DNA of 64,000 nt from Pseudoxanthomonas sp. YR558 (GTDB lineage Bacteria > Pseudomonadota > Gammaproteobacteria > Xanthomonadales > Xanthomonadaceae). Both the position numbers and the translations under genes were made by a program. Shown one piece after another: positions 18,101 through 26,940 of this stretch. The notes below the pieces were generated by a model, which did not search any database, was not told the DNA's origin, and was given only the letters and a program-made list of their open reading frames with translations. The stretch lies in the NCBI RefSeq assembly GCF_900116385.1, contig NZ_FPCI01000001.1:2391501-2455500 (forward strand), written 5' to 3'. Positions within the stretch are counted from its first letter, which is position 1; each line of letters begins with the position of its first letter.

Positions 18101-18365
18101 TGTGGTGACGTACACGCTGGTGGTGAGCAACAACGGGCCGTCGGCGGCGAGCAATGTGCTGCTGACGGACAGCGCGAGTACAGGACAGACATGTACGACA
18201 CCCAGCACCACGGCCACCTGTAGTGCCAGCGGTGGCGCGAGCTGTCCTTCGCCGACGGTGCCGGTCACCACATTGCTCGGCAGTGGCGTGACCATTCCGA
18301 GCCTGCCGGTCGGTGGGCAGGTGAACGTGACTGTGCAGTGCTCGATTTCTGCTACTGGCCTGTAA
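15198..18365 (+). CDS. Secreted DUF11 protein with GEVED and six-bladed-like domains
   Basis: The product is 1055 residues. It starts with a signal peptide (FALAVALMILADQAGA). An N-terminal beta domain is followed by a GEVED-type domain (DYGDAPDTYN..., VCGWIDYNRDGDFADAGE, DSGEAEDYIL; residues about 295-465), then a propeller-like stretch (FGSCDGRMFLDQV, GYNPVDNYIYGIDW, NNGVISPTGDYYL, FAWYNGLLYGI, MWGFTNGIL) and DUF11 repeats (LSVTKTNTPASG, LPPSAVATYLVTMTVP, IQVVKTATPNPVVSGDVVTYTL). It stops right after a DUF11 unit, without an obvious C-terminal sorting or membrane signal. It is a paralogue of the next gene. A surface or extracellular role is inferred. Confidence 0.82.
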   Translation: MLRLTSNRFALAVALMILADQAGAVRVADTSAWTGTTANTTTGGGTAQATADGGSALNVTVSAAANNYIGMGSTTTSGVSNTLNGVESTISATWYTPNLSPTTSYHGFLTNVVGTSTWGAGSGTGGTLSPACRHAAGTAVGSTLSCNSINGGVPSTLTFAFEHPVVDPVIHVSRLGGFFNNNIAGTSFNTWASFRLTTPGATLSLLNGNGQLAVNGGNTITHAPFTATSLLGVNCGSGTGTRAGCGSVLVSGTPVASLSFEATFNVQRQSGTAAQDAATANLYSDGIHWIVTLPEDYGDAPDTYNQGNAATHILTDLRLGTGVTADNSDAINTGSIASSPLASPGAATDGGDDGATVPATLPMVAGSVTQIPVTLSGVSKSAVVCGWIDYNRDGDFADAGERATNCTTVSAGATSATLSFTAPVAIAAGTSYVRIRVSYDSTFTAAAAAPTGSLDSGEAEDYILSIVQPNFGSCDGRMFLDQVNSAMTVSTFYNVGYASVPFTYSSPGTGAARNGIGYNPVDNYIYGIDWVAGTGNELIRVGSDGSTYDMGAIASLPISNYNNGVISPTGDYYLMSGFGGNTLYRIDIASRTATPITLSQSIQVSDFAWYNGLLYGISGGQLVSANPVTGAVAVLGPTSPLNSAIAMWGFTNGILATSGNSIYAIDPLTGAATLMSSAPASNNADGANCPSAPVLFNADLSVTKTNTPASGVNDLAGDTYAPAAARTYTVVVSNTSTSFGAQNITVSDPVPTGVDPTTVSWTCASTSGGARCGAASGTGALNDTGLDLPPSAVATYLVTMTVPAGFTGDLSNVVTITPPATINDTNAVNNTATDVDQSAPLLTIRKISVDGVDSFGFTGTNGVVTQTLITTVAGTPVSGAAQALTAAGTATTITESTTPATYRVTDITCTGLGAGGTATPDLTNRAVVLNAAATATGANIVCTFTNTLQQADIQVVKTATPNPVVSGDVVTYTLVVSNNGPSAASNVLLTDSASTGQTCTTPSTTATCSASGGASCPSPTVPVTTLLGSGVTIPSLPVGGQVNVTVQCSISATGL
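17685..18324 (+). repeat. Copy 1 of a 640-bp near-identical segment shared with the neighbouring paralogue
   Basis: This stretch matches 22601-23240 base for base without gaps, apart from scattered substitutions. It encodes the last SpaA-like and DUF11 units of both proteins. Weaker similarity extends upstream to about 17290. Confidence 0.9.
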
Positions 18366-18592
18366 AGCAAAGGGCATGACGTGGCAGCACTGTTCTTCCC
18401 ATCGCTCGCCTCTGTAAATGCCGTTACGTCCCGATCAGGTGCGTGTCCTGTCTAGAGCTGTTGGTGCGAGCATGCTCGTGGAATGTGAGGGGTGTTGCCG
18501 GTGCCCTTTCATGGATTTGGCTGCCTGCCCACTGCATCATGAAAAGGTTGCGAGTGAGACACGGGTGTTTCGGCGAAACATCGGGGAACAAA

Positions 18593-21500
18593 ATGAAAAC
18601 TGCAATTCGTGACCACGCTTCACCCGGCCATCGCACCGGATCTTTGTCACGGTTGACTGCAGATGTGGTTGTCATTGCCATGAGGTCCCGCGCCAAAGCG
18701 ATCCGGCTGTCGCTGGCATTCATGCTCGCGGTCTCTGTCGTCGCACATGCGGCGACCTTCACGATGCCTGCGGGTTCGAATTACTTCAGCGGCCATCTCT
18801 TCAGCACGTTCGTCGGCGCCAACGGTGCCGCGGTCACGACGGGACAGGCATCGCCCCTGCATACGTTCACCGCCACGCAGATCGGCACGGCCGCCGGCAC
18901 CGGCGTCATATCCCAGTTCGCGACAGGACTTCTGCCCACAGGTTCAGGCTATCCCGCAACCGCTCCCAGGATGGGGGAGATGGGTGCGGCAAACGGCTTG
19001 GGAGTGGGCGGCCGCATCCGCTACACCTTCAGTCAGGCGTTGCCGCTGGGCACGCACGTCTACATGCAGGATGTGGACCAGGGGGAAATCGCCACGCTGC
19101 AGTTCTATACCTGTGCGGGAACGTTGATCAATCCGTCGGGCTTCGACTATCTGGTCGCTGCGACCAGTGCCGTACCGTCAGCGGCTTTCACCGCTACTGC
19201 AGTGACCCTGACCAACACCACGGGCGCAACCAACCAGAACGAGTCGCTCGTGGCCGTGGTCATCCGTAACGCTACGGTCTGCCGCGTCGAGTACAGCGGC
19301 ATCTTTGCCGGCGGCACCTTCGAGACCTACTTCTCGCTGCCGCCAGTCAATCCCGGCATCACCAAGTCCGTGGCGACACCGAACCCCGTGCTTCCTAGCG
19401 GACCGGTGAGCTGGACTTTGACGGCCACCAACAACGCGCTTGCCAGCGGCATCACGGGCCTCAGCAATCCGACGAGCGCTTACGGCGTCGTCATCAGCGA
19501 TACCGTCAACAGCGCCGTGACCGGCCTGACCGCGGTAGTGACCAACGCGGGTGGCACCACAGGTGGTAGTTGCACGGTGGGCGCCGGCAACGCGGTGACC
19601 TGCAGTGGCTTTTCGCCGCTGGCCAGCGGGCAGAGCATCACCGTCACCCTCAGCGGCACCCTTTCCGCGCTCTACAACAGCACCAGTTTGTCCAATACCG
19701 CCACCGTCTCCAATACGGTGGCGAACGACACGGTGGCTGCGAACAACAGCGCCACCAGCGCCACGCCCGTGACACTGCAGCCGAACTTCGGCAGCTGTGA
19801 TGCCCGAATGTTCCTGGACCAAGTGCCAGTGTCCACGTCGACGCTCTTCAACGTGAACTACTCCACGACGCCGTTCACGTACACGTCCTTGGGTTCATCC
19901 AGCGCCACGACGGGACGCAACGGTGTTGGCTACAACGTGCTGGACAACTATATCTACGGCATCCGCTGGCCCACGAGCGGCGGCGTTGTCGAGCTTATCC
20001 GCGTCGGAGCAGACGGCTCTGGCCTGAATTTGGGTGTCATCGCAGGCCTTCCGGCATCCACGTACAACAATGGTGTCATTTCGCCTACGGGCGACTACTA
20101 CCTGAAGACGGGCTTCTCGGACACCACGCTCTACCGCATCAATCTGGCGACGACGCCCTACACCGCCACCACCATCACGTTGAGCCAGCCAGTCCAGACC
20201 TTCGACCTTGCCTGGTACAACGGCCGGCTGTATGGCGTAAACAGCACGTCGAGCCCGAGTCAGCTGGTCAGCATCGATCCTGTCAGCGGCGCCGTGACGA
20301 CCATCGGCTCCACCTCTCCGCTAACCAACGCATTGTCGATGTGGGGTTTCAACAACATGCTGCTCGGCTCCTCGGGCGGTGTCATTTACGCGCTGGATCC
20401 GAGTGTAGGCTCGGCGACGCAATTGAGCACCGTCAATCCGGTGAGCAGCAACGGCGACGGTGCCAACTGCCCCAGCGCGAACATCCAGTTCAATGCCGAC
20501 CTCTCGGTCACCAAGACCAACACACCGGCTTCCGGACCTAGCGATCTGGCCAGCGACACCTATGTGCCCGGCCAGGCACGGACCTACACCATCGTGGTCA
20601 GCAACACGAGCGCTTCGTTCGGCGCCCAGAACGTCAGGGTGAGCGACCCGGTGCCTGCTGGGATCGATCCGGCCACCGTCAGCTGGACGTGCACGTCCAC
20701 CTCCGGCAGTGCGGTGTGTGGGGTCGCCAGTGGAACGGGCGCGCTCAATGACACAGGCCTGGACCTGCCGCCGAGCGCGGTAGCGACTTACCTGGTGACC
20801 ATGACGGTGCCGGTTGGCTTTACCGGCACGCTGACCAACACGGTCGCCATCACGCCGCCGAATACGATCAATGACGCGAACGCCAGCAACAATCTGGCAT
20901 CGGACGCGGATATCCGAGGCGGCAGCATCACCATCGTCAAGGACGCTGCGCCGGATAGTCCTCAGGACTTCGCGTTCACCACGAGCGGTGCCGGACTCAG
21001 TGCATTCAGTCTTGATGATGATGCCGATGCGACGTTGAGCAATACGCGTGTTTTCCCGGGCCTGACGCCGGGTGCATACAGCGTGACCGAAACTTCAGTG
21101 TCGGGCTGGAGTCTCACGGCCCTGACTTGCACTGATCCCGACAACGGAACCGCGGTCAACCTCGCGACGCGGCTGGCCACGATCGACTTGGATGCGGGTG
21201 AGGACATCATCTGCACCTACACGAACACGGCGCTTGTGCCCGCCCTGGCGATCACCAAGGTGAGCAACGGGCCATGGACGGTCGGTCAGACTGGCAGTAC
21301 CTACACCCTGAATGTCAGTAATGTCGGCACCGCGGCAACTGCCGGTACCATCACCGTGCGCGACCAGTTGCCTTCCGGTATCGGCATACGTCCCGCCACG
21401 GCCTTCACCGCAGCAACAGGATGGACGTGCAGTTACTCGGACGAAGCGGCGCAGAATGCGACAACCATCGTCCCGAACACGGGCATGGTCCTGACGTGCA

Positions 21501-23281
21501 CGTCGAGTACTGCAATAGCCGTCGGCGGTGTTGTCGCTCTGACGATTCCAGTCGTCGTGACGTCCGCGTCACCTGCCTCCGTCATCAACTACGCTTCGAT
21601 CGGCGGGGGGGGCGACGCGTTCAATGGGGGCGCTGCGCCGACGGCGGGTGCAACTTGCACCGACGCAGCGCATTGCGCGAGCGCGACGACGAGCGTGACG
21701 CCCTCGCCCCCGGCGCCGGCGACCTGCCCGGCCGGTGGGACGCCTGTGAACCTGTTCGCGACGCCACCCTTTCAGAGCAACTTCTTCCTTGATGGCGCGA
21801 CCGAAACGAGGACAGCGACGCTGATCGCGGCAGCCGGCAGCTATACCGTCGGTACGGGCAGCGGCGGGCGTTTTGTCGTCAACATGAACTGGCGTTGGAG
21901 TCCGGGCTTCCCTCAACCCTCGAATGCATCGACGATGACGCTCCGCGTGAACGGGGTGGACTACGCGCGGATCACCTCGCAGCCGGGATATGCCGGTTAC
22001 GCCACGTTGGTAGCGTTGAATGGAGCTGCGCTGTTCAGCGGAACCACGACCATGGAGACGAACCGGACTTCCAACGAGAACATCTGGGTGACGTTACCCG
22101 CATCGGTGGCGAGTGTGACGAGCGTGCAGATGGGGTACACCGGCGGGGCAACAGGTGACGACTATTTCTTCTCGTCGCCGGCGCTCTTCGGCTGCTCGAC
22201 GCCGGTCGATCTGTCCGTTACCAAGACGAATACTCCCGCATCGGGAGCGAACGACCTGCCTGCTGATGTCTATGTGCCTGGTGGAGCGCGGACGTACAAC
22301 GTGGTCGTCACCAATACCAGTACGTCCTCGAGTGTACTGGACATGACGGTCAACGATCCGGTGCCAGCAGGCGTCAATCCGGCCACGGTCAGCTGGACCT
22401 GCGCATCGACCTCCGGTGGCGCGGTGTGCGGCGCAACAAGCGGCACGGGTGCGCTCAACGACACGGGCCTGGATCTTCCGCCCAGTGCGGTGGCGACCTA
22501 TCTGGTCACGATGACCGTGCCAGCTGGTTTCTCCGGTGACTTGGCGAACACGGCAAGCATCATCGCGCCAGCCAACATCACGGACACCAACACCGCCAAC
22601 AACACGGCCACCGACGTGGATCAATCCGCGCCATTGCTGACGATCCGCAAGACCAGCGTCGGCGGTGTGGACAGCTTTGGCTTCACCGGGACCAACGGCG
22701 TGGTCACGCAGACCCTGGTCACCACGGTCGCCGGAACGCCGGTCAGCGGCGCAGCCCAGGCCCTGACGGCCGCCGGTACCGCCACCACGATTACCGAAAG
22801 CACCACGCCGGCCACCTACCGGGTGACCGATATCACCTGCACGGGGCTGGGCGCGGGCGGCACCGCCACACCAGACCTGACGAACCGAGCGGTGGTGTTG
22901 AATGCGGCCGCGACCGCGACGGGTGCCAACATCGTCTGCACGTTCACCAATACCCTGCAGCAGGCCGACATTCAGGTGGTGAAGACCGCCTCGCCCAACC
23001 CGGTGGTGTCGGGCGATGTGGTGACGTACACGCTGGTGGTGAGCAACAACGGGCCGTCGGCGGCGAGCAATGTGCTGCTGACGGACAGCGCGAGTGCAGG
23101 TCAGACATGTACGACGCCCAGCACCACGGCCACCTGTAGTGCCAGCGGTGGCGCGAGCTGTCCTTCGCCGACGGTGCCGGTCACCACATTGCTCGGCAGT
23201 GGCGTGACCATTCCGAGCCTGCCGGCGGGTGGGCAGGTGAGCTTTACCTTGCAATGCACGGTGACGGCGAGCGGACAGTAA
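18593..23281 (+). CDS. Secreted DUF11 repeat protein, paralogue of the preceding gene
   Basis: The product is 1562 residues from the ATG at 18593, chosen because GGGGA precedes it; the hydrophobic core of the signal peptide (IRLSLAFMLAVSVVAHA) then lies unusually far in, so ATG 18680 is possible. After an N-terminal beta domain come a DUF11 unit (GITKSVATPNPVLPSGPVSWTL), the same propeller-like stretch as its neighbour (FGSCDARMFLDQV, DNYIYGIRW, MWGFNNMLL), DUF11 units, a SpaA-like unit (SITIVKDAAPDSPQDFAF), an inserted domain of about 150 residues starting CPAGGTPVNLFATPPF, and final DUF11 units. No GEVED domain was seen. It likewise ends without an anchor. Probably a tandem duplicate that has since gained or lost modules. 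Confidence 0.82.
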   Translation: MKTAIRDHASPGHRTGSLSRLTADVVVIAMRSRAKAIRLSLAFMLAVSVVAHAATFTMPAGSNYFSGHLFSTFVGANGAAVTTGQASPLHTFTATQIGTAAGTGVISQFATGLLPTGSGYPATAPRMGEMGAANGLGVGGRIRYTFSQALPLGTHVYMQDVDQGEIATLQFYTCAGTLINPSGFDYLVAATSAVPSAAFTATAVTLTNTTGATNQNESLVAVVIRNATVCRVEYSGIFAGGTFETYFSLPPVNPGITKSVATPNPVLPSGPVSWTLTATNNALASGITGLSNPTSAYGVVISDTVNSAVTGLTAVVTNAGGTTGGSCTVGAGNAVTCSGFSPLASGQSITVTLSGTLSALYNSTSLSNTATVSNTVANDTVAANNSATSATPVTLQPNFGSCDARMFLDQVPVSTSTLFNVNYSTTPFTYTSLGSSSATTGRNGVGYNVLDNYIYGIRWPTSGGVVELIRVGADGSGLNLGVIAGLPASTYNNGVISPTGDYYLKTGFSDTTLYRINLATTPYTATTITLSQPVQTFDLAWYNGRLYGVNSTSSPSQLVSIDPVSGAVTTIGSTSPLTNALSMWGFNNMLLGSSGGVIYALDPSVGSATQLSTVNPVSSNGDGANCPSANIQFNADLSVTKTNTPASGPSDLASDTYVPGQARTYTIVVSNTSASFGAQNVRVSDPVPAGIDPATVSWTCTSTSGSAVCGVASGTGALNDTGLDLPPSAVATYLVTMTVPVGFTGTLTNTVAITPPNTINDANASNNLASDADIRGGSITIVKDAAPDSPQDFAFTTSGAGLSAFSLDDDADATLSNTRVFPGLTPGAYSVTETSVSGWSLTALTCTDPDNGTAVNLATRLATIDLDAGEDIICTYTNTALVPALAITKVSNGPWTVGQTGSTYTLNVSNVGTAATAGTITVRDQLPSGIGIRPATAFTAATGWTCSYSDEAAQNATTIVPNTGMVLTCTSSTAIAVGGVVALTIPVVVTSASPASVINYASIGGGGDAFNGGAAPTAGATCTDAAHCASATTSVTPSPPAPATCPAGGTPVNLFATPPFQSNFFLDGATETRTATLIAAAGSYTVGTGSGGRFVVNMNWRWSPGFPQPSNASTMTLRVNGVDYARITSQPGYAGYATLVALNGAALFSGTTTMETNRTSNENIWVTLPASVASVTSVQMGYTGGATGDDYFFSSPALFGCSTPVDLSVTKTNTPASGANDLPADVYVPGGARTYNVVVTNTSTSSSVLDMTVNDPVPAGVNPATVSWTCASTSGGAVCGATSGTGALNDTGLDLPPSAVATYLVTMTVPAGFSGDLANTASIIAPANITDTNTANNTATDVDQSAPLLTIRKTSVGGVDSFGFTGTNGVVTQTLVTTVAGTPVSGAAQALTAAGTATTITESTTPATYRVTDITCTGLGAGGTATPDLTNRAVVLNAAATATGANIVCTFTNTLQQADIQVVKTASPNPVVSGDVVTYTLVVSNNGPSAASNVLLTDSASAGQTCTTPSTTATCSASGGASCPSPTVPVTTLLGSGVTIPSLPAGGQVSFTLQCTVTASGQ
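22601..23240 (+). repeat. Copy 2 of the 640-bp near-identical segment
   Basis: Matches 17685-18324 at a constant offset of 4916 bases. Divergence resumes sharply at the 3' end (GTGAGCTTTACC versus GTGAACGTGACT). Confidence 0.9.
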
Positions 23282-23539
23282 ACGCGCTTGCGGAAGAGGC
23301 CGCTCCCGGTCCACGAAGCGGCTAGCAGCGCGCGTAAGGTGACATCACGAGAACAACGAAATCGCTGTCACTTATGTCCCATCTGCGATGGGCGTCACGA
23401 AAATTCCCGGGTGAAGCAGGAGTGCAGGGTCGTGGCGCAAGCCGATCGAGCATGGGTCCTTTCCTCCTGCGTCCAACGACGGGCGCCATGCTTCTTCATT
23501 GGCGCCCGACCATCATCCGAAGCAGGGGGTCTTGAAGTG
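23282..23539. promoter_or_regulatory. Upstream region of the small secreted TQGYWQNR protein gene
   Basis: No gene is seen. An inverted repeat CCCAT-N5-ATGGG lies at 23378-23392, a GTGA-CA-TCAC near-palindrome at 23339-23348, and CTTATGTCC with GGCGTCACGA close by; the last two strings also occur, in other order, upstream of the 5581 gene. These are possible binding sites only. Confidence 0.3.
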
Positions 23540-24037
23540 ATGCAGTCTCGATTTATGAAAAGCAGTGCGTTGGCGATGATCATCGCCTTGTCGGCCGTGA
23601 TGCCCGATGCCCGCGCTGAAGCCCAGTGCCAGTTTACCCAGGGCTATTGGCAGAACCGCGCGCAGAATGCGAATGATCTGAGCACCGAAGTATGGATGGC
23701 CATCCGTGACCAGCCGTTCTACCTCTCCAGCCTGAGCTATCGGCAGGTGCTGCAAGTGGCACCGAAGGGCAACGCTTACTGGATCCTGGCCCACCAACTA
23801 GTGGCAGCACAGTCCAACTATGCGCTGGGTGCCGAGTCGGTGGACATCGTCTCCGCGGCACTGGCGCGGGGCGACCAGCTCATGGCGCAGTACACGCCCG
23901 ATCAAATCGCGGCCATGCCGAAGAATGGCGAGGTTCGCCAGGAATTGATCGCGGTGTCGCGCGTGCTGGACGACTGGAACAACGGCTTGATCGGGACCGG
24001 CACGTGCGATGCCGGTACCGGCGCTGGCGGCAACTAA
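23540..24037 (+). CDS. Small secreted protein with TQGYWQNR motif
   Basis: The product is 165 residues, with a signal peptide (ALAMIIALSAVMPDARA). The mature protein begins EAQCQFTQGYWQNRAQN, which is the C-F-TQGYWKNH-type motif often found beside or inside DUF11/SpaA-like surface proteins of many bacteria. The rest is mainly helical (YRQVLQVAPKGNAYWILAHQLVAAQSNYA, VSRVLDDWNNGLIG), ending in a short Gly-rich tail with a second Cys (GTCDAGTGAGGN). Function is not known; its place after the two DUF11 genes suggests it is exported with them. ATG 23555 is an alternative start. Confidence 0.75.
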   Translation: MQSRFMKSSALAMIIALSAVMPDARAEAQCQFTQGYWQNRAQNANDLSTEVWMAIRDQPFYLSSLSYRQVLQVAPKGNAYWILAHQLVAAQSNYALGAESVDIVSAALARGDQLMAQYTPDQIAAMPKNGEVRQELIAVSRVLDDWNNGLIGTGTCDAGTGAGGN

Positions 24038-24051
24038 GCTGATGTCGGGTT

Positions 24052-24085
24052 GGCCGCCGGGCGGGCAGGATTCCGCTCGGCGGTC
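24052..24085. terminator. Hairpin between convergent genes
   Basis: A 13-bp stem (24052-24064 with 24073-24085, two G-T wobbles) and an 8-nt loop sit between the stops of the small secreted protein gene and the kinase gene. It has no T-run, so termination is only likely. Confidence 0.45.
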
Positions 24086-24091
24086 GCCCCG

Positions 24092-26764
24092 TTACTCGCG
24101 GTGGCTTGGATCGCCCGGCGTCGAGGCGAGTGGCTTGATGCTGGTGGAGTGATCCATCAGCGCACGTCGTATCCGGCGTGTGAGGGGATGATCCGGACCC
24201 AATTGGCGGCGGGCTTCGACCAGCGCATCCTGCAGCAGGCGCTCCGCGGCGGACGCATCGGAGGGCAGGTCTTGCTTTTGTGGCCGAGCACGTGCGCGAA
24301 GCGCCTGGGCAAGGGCGAGACGTGCGGAAGGGGCTGGCCATTGGCGTTGGCGCGCGGTCTGCACCACTTCCTGCAGCAGCCCGATCGCTTCATCCGCGCT
24401 GGGGGTCCTGGACGTCGTCTCGGTCGGCTGTTCCAGCAACAAATCCGCGAGCGTCTCCTTTGAGGCCAAGGTCGCTTCGTGACGCGGCCCCAACGTACGC
24501 TCGAGCAGGGCGGTCGCCTCTCTTGCGGGTTCCAGACCTCTCTCTGGATGCGTTCTTGCCTCGGCACGGGCTTCGAGCAAGCGCTGGCGTGCGTACTCAG
24601 GATGCCGAGTACCGAAACTGGCCGCGATGGCATCGTGCGATTGCTGCAAGGCGCCGGCGTCCACCGATGTAGGCGCGGCCGTGAGCGCGATCTCCAGTCT
24701 GAGTCTGAGGCTGCGGGACGTGTCTGGATGCGCCGCCCCGAGACGCTGACGACGCGACGCCAGCAAGGCATCGGCGATGCGAAGCGCTTCCTGCGGATGC
24801 CCCTCGTGCACCAGTAGCGTCGCGAGCGCTTCACGAGCGCTATCTGAGGCGGCGTGCAAGTCAGCGCCAGCCAAGGCGACCGCACCGCGCAGATCGCGCT
24901 CGGCATCTCGGAAATTCAACAGTTGCGCATGCCACTGCCCACGCAGAGTCAGAAGATCGATGCGGGTCGTGCGCGCGAGAGGCACGGGCAGCCCGTCGGC
25001 CGTCGTGTCCGCGAATGCGAGGGCTTCGAAGGCTGCGGCGTGATCCGAAAGTCCCCAGTGCGCACGCGCGAGCTCGGTCAACAGGCTGAGCGATGTCAGG
25101 TCGGCCTTATGTCGCGAGGCGGTGATCTGTTGCAGGCCTGCGAGCGCCACATCCCGTGCATCGGCATGCCGCGCCTGCAGATTGAGCAGCGTGGCGAGCG
25201 TGGCTTGAGTATCGGGGCGCAGTGCGGGCTCGTCCGCGAGTAGCGTGTTCGCTTCGTCCGCCAGCGCCAATGCGTGCGGATAGTCGCCCAGCACCGCGTA
25301 GCTACGGGCCAGCGATACCAGTGCGCGCGCCTTGAGGGCGGGACTGGACTGCAACGGCAGGCGACGCAGGTGGGCTTCGGTCTGGTCGAGAAGCTGGCGC
25401 GATGAAGGCCGGGTCTCGGCCAGCCCCGACAGCGTGGCGGCGCCGAGCGTGTCCTCGAACAGGGTGGATACCGCTTGCATGTCGCGGTCCTCCTGCTGGT
25501 CGCGCAGGTGATACCAGGTGAATACACCCGCCGCCGCCAGCACGAACACCAAGGTGCCCGCGGCGATGGCGCTTGCGACAGCGTGGCGCTGGACGAAGCG
25601 CCGCGCCACGTAGAGACGCCCGCCTTTGCGCGCGACGACGGGCTTGCGTGAAAGCCAGTGCTGCAGGTCCGTGATCAAGGCGCCGACGCTCGGGTAGCGA
25701 TCCGCTGGCGCCAACGCGACGCATTTCAGCGCGATGGCATCCAGGTCCCCGTGTAGCTGCTTGCGCAGCTGCGCGTTGTCGCGGCATCTGCGATGGGTGG
25801 CTACGCCCGCCCATGCGGCGTCGGCCAAGGAGGAGGGCGGTTGTGCCTTGATCGCCGGCAAGCGGGTGAAGCTGGCGTGCAAGGGAAGTAGCGGGCGCGG
25901 CCAGTTCGCCACGAACAACTGGTACATCATCACGCCGAGCGCATAGATTTCGCTGGCGACCGACGACGCTTCCCCCGCGAGTATTTCAGGGGCCGCATAG
26001 CCGTTGGATACGGCGATGCGCGGCGACGCCGGACCCTCTCCGCCATCGATGACGGCGGAGAGGCCGAAATCGACGAGGTACACGCGGCCATCCTGCGCGA
26101 CCAGCACGTTGCCGGGTTTTATGTCCTGGTGCAGCACGCCGCGGCTGTGCGCGTAGTGCAGCGCATCGCAAGCCTGCAACAGCAACTGGGTGCGTTCGGT
26201 GAGGGTCAGTGCTTGCTGGTCGGCCCATAGGTCGATCGACGTGCCCTGCACGAGCTGCATCGCGAACCAGGGGTGTCCGTCCGATTCGATACCGCCATCG
26301 AGCAATGGCGCGATATGCGGGTGGTCGAGCTGCGCGAGATGGTTGCGCTCGCGCATGAAGGCATCGATCAGCGATGGCGAAGAGATTTCGCTGCGGATGC
26401 ACTTGAGCGCCACACGCTTCTCGTACTGGCCGTCAGCGCGGCTGGCCTCGTAAACCGTCCCCATCCCGCCGGTTCCCAGCAGGCGGTCGATGCGCCAGGG
26501 TCCCAGCCGATTGCCGACGCGGTTGGAAGCGACGTCCCCTGATGCGTCTTCTGTATCGCCTGTGCCGGGCAGCCCCAGCAGGTCGTCGAAGTCCATCCCT
26601 TCCAACGGATGATCCATGGCGTCCGCCGCGAGCCAACGGACGAGTACTTCATGGAGAGGAGGGTCCTCCACCGCCAGGCGTGAGAGCGCCTCGGCGCGGC
26701 GTGGCGTCGGCAGGTCGACGTAGTCGTCGAACAGGGCAAGCGCACGGGCCTCTAGATCGGACAT
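24092..26764 (-). CDS. Transmembrane Hanks-type serine/threonine kinase with C-terminal TPRs
   Basis: The product is 890 residues. A short N-terminal segment (LFDDYVDLPTPRRAEALSRL) typical of kinases linked to TIGR02999-type sigma factors is followed by a complete kinase domain: GTGGMGTVYEA at 97-107, ATP-binding Lys121, catalytic loop HQDIKPGN at 212-219, DFG at 232-234, APE at 258-260. A single membrane helix spans about 396-418, and the remaining 470 residues, predicted outside the cytoplasm, form TPR-like helical repeats. All catalytic residues are intact, so activity is expected. No sigma gene lies beside it, unlike the kinase at 38122. It is convergent with the DUF11 island. Confidence 0.9.
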   Translation of the reverse strand: MSDLEARALALFDDYVDLPTPRRAEALSRLAVEDPPLHEVLVRWLAADAMDHPLEGMDFDDLLGLPGTGDTEDASGDVASNRVGNRLGPWRIDRLLGTGGMGTVYEASRADGQYEKRVALKCIRSEISSPSLIDAFMRERNHLAQLDHPHIAPLLDGGIESDGHPWFAMQLVQGTSIDLWADQQALTLTERTQLLLQACDALHYAHSRGVLHQDIKPGNVLVAQDGRVYLVDFGLSAVIDGGEGPASPRIAVSNGYAAPEILAGEASSVASEIYALGVMMYQLFVANWPRPLLPLHASFTRLPAIKAQPPSSLADAAWAGVATHRRCRDNAQLRKQLHGDLDAIALKCVALAPADRYPSVGALITDLQHWLSRKPVVARKGGRLYVARRFVQRHAVASAIAAGTLVFVLAAAGVFTWYHLRDQQEDRDMQAVSTLFEDTLGAATLSGLAETRPSSRQLLDQTEAHLRRLPLQSSPALKARALVSLARSYAVLGDYPHALALADEANTLLADEPALRPDTQATLATLLNLQARHADARDVALAGLQQITASRHKADLTSLSLLTELARAHWGLSDHAAAFEALAFADTTADGLPVPLARTTRIDLLTLRGQWHAQLLNFRDAERDLRGAVALAGADLHAASDSAREALATLLVHEGHPQEALRIADALLASRRQRLGAAHPDTSRSLRLRLEIALTAAPTSVDAGALQQSHDAIAASFGTRHPEYARQRLLEARAEARTHPERGLEPAREATALLERTLGPRHEATLASKETLADLLLEQPTETTSRTPSADEAIGLLQEVVQTARQRQWPAPSARLALAQALRARARPQKQDLPSDASAAERLLQDALVEARRQLGPDHPLTRRIRRALMDHSTSIKPLASTPGDPSHRE

Positions 26765-26940
26765 CGGCGAGGATCAGGCAAAGGGGGGGAGCCGCGCGCG
26801 ATCCGGCGTACAGGAGTTATCCGGGACGCCGCCGTTCGTGCCGACACGGAGGAAGATCGGAGCCTGGAAGCGTGAGCGGACATGCGTCCCATGCTGCGAG
26901 CGTAGCGTGCTTCGCAAAGGGAGGCATGGCGGCAGGAAGA

